Source: Aquimixticola soesokkakensis (GTDB taxonomy: Bacteria; Pseudomonadota; Alphaproteobacteria; Rhodobacterales; Rhodobacteraceae). From it: a DNA stretch of 64,000 nucleotides. This document shows, piece after piece, positions 60,292 to 64,000 of this stretch. The position numbers and the translations under genes are program-made. Numbering within the stretch: position 1 is the stretch's first letter; each line of letters opens with the position of its first letter. Under the pieces are notes generated by a model. The model searched no databases. It saw only the letters and a list, made by a program, of their open reading frames with translations, and was not told the DNA's origin. The stretch lies in the NCBI RefSeq assembly GCF_900172375.1, contig NZ_FWFS01000009.1:62001-126000 (forward strand), read 5' to 3'.

Positions 60292-61977
60292 TTACTCTTT
60301 GCTGAAATGTTCGGATTTAAGGGCCGCACGCAGGGATTTGCGGTCCAGTTTGCCCACCGCAGTGGTGGCAAAGGCGGGGGTGAAAATGATCTGGTCTGGG
60401 GTTTTAAACCCTGCAATTCCCCGCCCGCGCACGAACGCCTTGAGGGCAGGCGGCGTGACGGTTTCGCCCGCGTGCAGCACGACAAAGGCACAGCTGCGCT
60501 CGCCCAGATAGGGGTCGGGAACTGCGACAACGGCGGCATCAAAGACGGCCGGATGGGCGAGCAGGTGATCCTCGACCTCCTCGGCGGAAATTTTTTCACC
60601 GGCGCGATTGATGTGATCTGTGGCACGACCCTGCACCTCAAGGTTGCCATCTGCGCGCAGGCGCACGATATCGCCGGTGCAATAAAAGCCATCCGGGGTA
60701 AAGCTGCGCCGGTTCGCCTCTGGCGCATTGTGATAGGCCCGGATGGTGTAGGGGCCGCGCGCGTAGAGCAATCCGGCCGTGCCGCGCGGCACGGGGGTGC
60801 CATCCTCGGCAAGGATCAGGATGTCGTCGTCGGGGCTGATCGGGCGGCCCTGGCTGTGGATGATCACCGCGTCGGGATCGTCAAGGCGCGTGTAATTCAC
60901 CAGCCCTTCGGCCATGCCGAACACCTGTTGCAGGGTACAGCCAAGCACGGGTTTGACGCGCGCTGCGGATTCGGCGGTAAATTTCGCGCCGCCCACGCCC
61001 AGCACCTCAAGGGAGGATAAATCATGGCCGGTTTTGCCCGCTGCCTGCATCCAGAGCAGCGCAAGGGGGGGCACAAGGCCGGTATGGGTGACGCCGTGGG
61101 CCGCGATCAGCGGGAAACAGGTGTCGGGGGCGGGGCTTGGGCTCATCACCACTTTGGCGCCGACGCTGAGCGCGCCGAAATAGCCCGGGCTGCTCATCGG
61201 GAAATTATGCGCCGCCGGAAGGGCGGTGAGATAGGTCTTGTCCGCCCCCAGACCGCAGATCGCGGCGGAGGCCTCGAAGCTGTAGATATAGTCGTTGTGG
61301 GTGCGCGGGATGAGTTTGGGAAACCCCGTGGTGCCGCCGGAAATCTGCAAAAACGCCACATCCGACGGGGCGCGGTGGCGCGGGGCGGTGCAGGGGGATG
61401 CCGCAATGAGGCTGGCGAGCGGGGTGATATCGGGGGCCTGTGTTTCGCCGTCCAGATACAGCGCGCGCAGGCTGGGGCAGGCGGCTTGCACCGCGCGCGC
61501 GAGCGGGGCGTAGTCGAAGCCCTCGAACTGCGCGGGCTGGATCAGCGCACAGGCCTGCGATCCGTTCACAAGGTGGGTGATTTCGCGCGCGCGATGCGCG
61601 GGCAGGGCAAAGACCGGCACCAGCCCTGCATAAAACAGGCCCAGCACCGTGGGCAAAAACGCAGCGCTGTTGGGCAGTTGCACCAAGACACGGCTGCCCG
61701 CCTCAAAGCCCGCCGCCACAAAGCCGCCCGCAATGCGTTGGGCCTGCGCGCGCAGGTCGCTGTAGGTCAGGCGCGTGTCGCCCGCCACCAGGGCCGTATT
61801 GGGGCCGAAACGGGTGGCGATCTCGTCGAGCCAGTCGCCAAAGCTCACGTCCCGCCAATAGCCCGCCGCGCGGTAGCGCTGTGCAAAATCATCCGGCCAG
61901 AGCTGCACCGGATCGGCGGCCTGGGCAGCGTCGGTGCCGGAAGGGGGGGAGGCAAGGGAGGGCTGGGTCTGGGGCAT
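60292..61977 (-). CDS. entE: 2,3-dihydroxybenzoate-AMP ligase
   Basis: A 561-residue stand-alone adenylating enzyme that activates 2,3-dihydroxybenzoate and loads the aryl carrier protein. Motifs are ISGGTTGFPKLIPRTHNDY, LPAAHNFPMSSPGYFGAL (aryl-acid pocket), QVFGMAEGLVNYTR, YCTGDIV and KISAEEVEDHLLAHP, with catalytic Lys in VGKLDRKSLR. These are characteristic of EntE/DhbE. First gene of the entE-carrier-entF operon. Confidence 0.95.
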   Translation of the reverse strand: MPQTQPSLASPPSGTDAAQAADPVQLWPDDFAQRYRAAGYWRDVSFGDWLDEIATRFGPNTALVAGDTRLTYSDLRAQAQRIAGGFVAAGFEAGSRVLVQLPNSAAFLPTVLGLFYAGLVPVFALPAHRAREITHLVNGSQACALIQPAQFEGFDYAPLARAVQAACPSLRALYLDGETQAPDITPLASLIAASPCTAPRHRAPSDVAFLQISGGTTGFPKLIPRTHNDYIYSFEASAAICGLGADKTYLTALPAAHNFPMSSPGYFGALSVGAKVVMSPSPAPDTCFPLIAAHGVTHTGLVPPLALLWMQAAGKTGHDLSSLEVLGVGGAKFTAESAARVKPVLGCTLQQVFGMAEGLVNYTRLDDPDAVIIHSQGRPISPDDDILILAEDGTPVPRGTAGLLYARGPYTIRAYHNAPEANRRSFTPDGFYCTGDIVRLRADGNLEVQGRATDHINRAGEKISAEEVEDHLLAHPAVFDAAVVAVPDPYLGERSCAFVVLHAGETVTPPALKAFVRGRGIAGFKTPDQIIFTPAFATTAVGKLDRKSLRAALKSEHFSKE

Positions 61978-62065
61978 GAGCGGGCACCATATGTAAGGAG
62001 ATGTCGCGAAAACGGGTCGCTGTCAGGGTGGTAGGCCAAGGCGCGGGGGGCGCGCAAGGTTAAAT

Positions 62066-62077
62066 CCGACAAAAAAA
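62066..62077. promoter_or_regulatory. Shared iron-locus motif, site D (entE promoter)
   Basis: CCGACAAAAAAA on the plus strand, reading TTTTTTTGTCGGATTTAACC toward entE, 89 bases upstream of its ATG. Same core and orientation as sites A-C. Confidence 0.6.
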
Positions 62078-62106
62078 CTATGAATAAGGCGGGCGCCGGA
62101 ATTGGT

Positions 62107-62142
62107 AAGGCACGCAGGCTCAAAGGAGAACCTGCGTGCCTT
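62107..62142. terminator. Stem-loop after the receptor gene
   Basis: AAGGCACGCAGG (62107-62118) and CCTGCGTGCCTT (62131-62142), a perfect 12-bp stem with a 12-base loop, 22 bases beyond the receptor stop. There is no long T-run, so it may act as terminator or 3' stabiliser. Confidence 0.7.
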
Positions 62143-62164
62143 GGGGTTTTAGCGAACGCGGGTC

Positions 62165-64000
62165 TTAGAAATTGGCGTTGAGGCCGATGTAAACCGCGCG
62201 GCCCGGCTCGTTATAGGTGTTGGCACCGTCACCCGAGCGCAGGATGGTGGTGTCGAACACATTGGTCACGCCCCCCGACAGGTTCACCCGATCGCTCAGC
62301 TCATAGGCCAGCGCGAGGTTGACCAGCGTGTAGGGATCACGGCTGTCGGTGTCGTCATTGGCATAGCCGGTCGCAGCACTTGTCTGGGCGGCATCAATGC
62401 GCCCGTAATGGGTGATCGAGGGGGTCACCGACAGGCGATCCGTCGCTTGCCATTCAACCGAGGCGTTGATCGTGTAATCGGGCACCAAGGACAGCGGCAC
62501 CTTGACGCTCGACCCATCCTCAAGCTCCAGTTCCTGCTCGGACTCCAGCATATAGGTCATGTTGGTCGAGAACAGGATGTCATCGTTGATCCGCGCACTC
62601 AGAGAGCCTTCAAGACCCGACACTTTTGCATTGGGAATGTTTTCCCACTGGTAGACGCGATAGGTGGTGTCGCCCTCGGTCAGGGTGGCAACCTGCGTCA
62701 TGCCCGACTGGATCTTGTCGTGATAGTCGTTGTGGAAATAGGTGAGCGTGCCGGCCAAGCCGTTGCGGTTGTCATAGGCGACGCCGATTTCGCTGTTGAT
62801 CGAGGTTTCGGGATCGAGATCCTCGTTGCCCAGCACATAGCACGGCCCGTTGCGGTAATAGGGATAGGCACAGCCGTTGCCGCGGGTGTTGTAGATATAG
62901 GACGAGGACTGCTGATACAGGCCCGGTGCCTTATAGGCCCGCGCCACGCCGCCCTTGAGCGACCAGTCAGGCGACAATTCATAGGCCATGTTGAGGCCGC
63001 CCGACACATTGGTGCCAAAGGTGTCGGCCCAATCCACGCGCAGGCTCGGGGTGAGCATGAGGCGCTCGTTCCATTCGATGTTGCTTTCGGCATAGGCCCC
63101 GATTTGCAACTGGTCGCTGACGGTGTCGCGATCCTCGGCAGAAGCGGCGACATCTTCGAACTCGAAGGACAGATCGGTCTCGTTGTAATCGCCCAGATCC
63201 AGACGTTCGTAGCGGACTTCGGCGCCGACCGTGACGGAGGCATTCTTGCCCAGCAGGCTGCGCTGCACGATGGCTTCGCTTTTGCCCGTCAGCACGTCCA
63301 GACCGGAGGTGTTCCACTCGGAAGTCGAGTTGATGCGCCCCTCGGTGCTGCCTGCGGTACCTTCCTGCAGGCGCTCGTTCTTGGTGTGCTCGTATTGCAC
63401 ATAGCTGTTGGTTTCCCCCCAGCCGTAGTCGCCCGTGTGGGTGATGGCGGTGGTGAAACGTTCCATGCGGTTGGTTTCGGCCCCGTCCTCGGCCAAGGCG
63501 CTGGAGGTCTCATCGGGGTTGGAAAGCTGCGTGTCGCCCGCGTAGATATTGCCCTGACGCGAATAGCCATATTCGAAGTCGAATTTGTTCATCGCATCCG
63601 GCGTCCAGGTGAACAGCGCGGTCACATCCTTGTTGATGACGCCCTCGCTGCCCGCAGGGGCGGAACAGTCCTCGGGGTCTTCGCAGGTTGCAGCGTTGAT
63701 GTCGGGATCGTCGGAATTGGTGTGGTTGTAGTTGCCGGTCAGACGCATGGTCAGCGTGTCCGACAGCGGCTTTGCCCACATGACGTTGGCGCGATACCCC
63801 GAGCCTTCCGCATCGCTTTGCGGCTGGTTGTAGCTCAGGCCGAGGGTGACAAGCTCGGTCTCGGGTTTCTTGGTGATGATGTTGACCACACCGCCCGCAG
63901 AGCCCGACCCGTAGCGCGCTGCTGCCGGTCCGCGCAGCACTTCGATGCGCTCGATCAATTCGGCAGGCACCCAGTTGCTGTCGCCACGCGTGTCGCGTTC
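62165..64000 (-). CDS. TonB-dependent catecholate receptor, FepA/PfeA-like (partial)
   Basis: Outer-membrane beta-barrel receptor; 611 residues are visible and the N-terminus (signal, TonB box, most of the plug) lies beyond the right edge. The visible start reads ERDTRGDSNWVPAELIERIE, then VLRGPAAARYGSGSAGGVVN, nearly the FepA plug sequence. The barrel ends with NEPGRAVYIGLNANF, with a terminal Phe as expected for barrel insertion. It should bind the ferric tri-catecholate and import it with TonB-ExbBD. A cysteine pair NGCAYPYYRNGPCY lies in an extracellular-loop-like segment. Confidence 0.93.
   Translation of the reverse strand, partial: ERDTRGDSNWVPAELIERIEVLRGPAAARYGSGSAGGVVNIITKKPETELVTLGLSYNQPQSDAEGSGYRANVMWAKPLSDTLTMRLTGNYNHTNSDDPDINAATCEDPEDCSAPAGSEGVINKDVTALFTWTPDAMNKFDFEYGYSRQGNIYAGDTQLSNPDETSSALAEDGAETNRMERFTTAITHTGDYGWGETNSYVQYEHTKNERLQEGTAGSTEGRINSTSEWNTSGLDVLTGKSEAIVQRSLLGKNASVTVGAEVRYERLDLGDYNETDLSFEFEDVAASAEDRDTVSDQLQIGAYAESNIEWNERLMLTPSLRVDWADTFGTNVSGGLNMAYELSPDWSLKGGVARAYKAPGLYQQSSSYIYNTRGNGCAYPYYRNGPCYVLGNEDLDPETSINSEIGVAYDNRNGLAGTLTYFHNDYHDKIQSGMTQVATLTEGDTTYRVYQWENIPNAKVSGLEGSLSARINDDILFSTNMTYMLESEQELELEDGSSVKVPLSLVPDYTINASVEWQATDRLSVTPSITHYGRIDAAQTSAATGYANDDTDSRDPYTLVNLALAYELSDRVNLSGGVTNVFDTTILRSGDGANTYNEPGRAVYIGLNANF

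Overview
The window looks like chromosome from a high-GC alphaproteobacterium, most likely the Rhodobacteraceae / Roseobacter group. This rests on gene content and style: a bifunctional PutA with a divergent Lrp-type PutR, a betaine-demethylase/sarcosine-oxidase operon, AglEFGK-like and PotABCD-like transporters in ATGA-overlapped operons, a stand-alone Hint-domain protein, and a MocR regulator. No rRNA, tRNA, phage, insertion-sequence or CRISPR feature was recognised. Species was not determined.

Layout. (1) 1-6354, minus strand: methylated-amine catabolism, gbcA-gbcB-soxB-soxD-soxA, with soxA running off the left edge. (2) 6808-9080, minus: a Tat-exported serine hydrolase of the beta-lactamase fold and a Hint-domain protein. 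(3) 9271-13265: putR and putA, divergent. (4) 13362-16303, minus: a polar amino-acid ABC transporter, separated from putA by a strong bidirectional terminator. (5) 16726-22517: a polyamine-type ABC transporter operon ending in an Asp/Glu/hydantoin-racemase family gene, with a divergent FCD-type GntR regulator. (6) 22538-25047: a MocR regulator divergent from an EamA exporter. (7) 25125-28992: an SbcD/SbcC-like (YhaO/YhaN-like) nuclease and ATPase pair. (8) 29018-33216: a Pho box, alkaline phosphatase phoA, and a DUF3299-like / ATPase / FtsX-type permease operon whose permease has a histidine-rich loop. (9) 33234-42189: a ROK repressor divergent from a CUT1 sugar ABC transporter, followed by a TIM-barrel sugar isomerase, a GMC oxidoreductase and a cupin. 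(10) 42266-45022: an FMN reductase, an AraC regulator and a divergent AroE-like dehydrogenase. (11) 45191-64000: a catecholate siderophore locus.

The siderophore locus is the most coherent system. EntC, EntB and EntA convert chorismate to 2,3-dihydroxybenzoate. EntE loads it on a separate aryl carrier protein. A four-domain EntF (C-A-T-TE), whose adenylation pocket reads DVWHFSLVDK, the serine code of enterobactin synthetase, should condense and cyclise it. Uptake is served by a FepA-like receptor (cut by the right edge), TonB with ExbB and two ExbDs, a one-permease FepBDC-type transporter and a cytoplasmic esterase. A YncE-like propeller protein sits in the middle. A T-tract followed by GTCGG or GTCAG recurs at four promoters of the locus and probably marks a shared iron operator. 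No phosphopantetheinyl transferase or siderophore exporter lies inside the window.

Most notable points: one of the two tandem ExbDs has Asn where the proton-carrying Asp should be; EntB is split into two genes; a His-rich metal-type FtsX transporter sits behind phoA; and two transporter/catabolic loci (16.7-21.5 kb and 34.7-42.2 kb) have no assignable substrate. Coordinates and motifs were read by eye; nothing was searched or computed.
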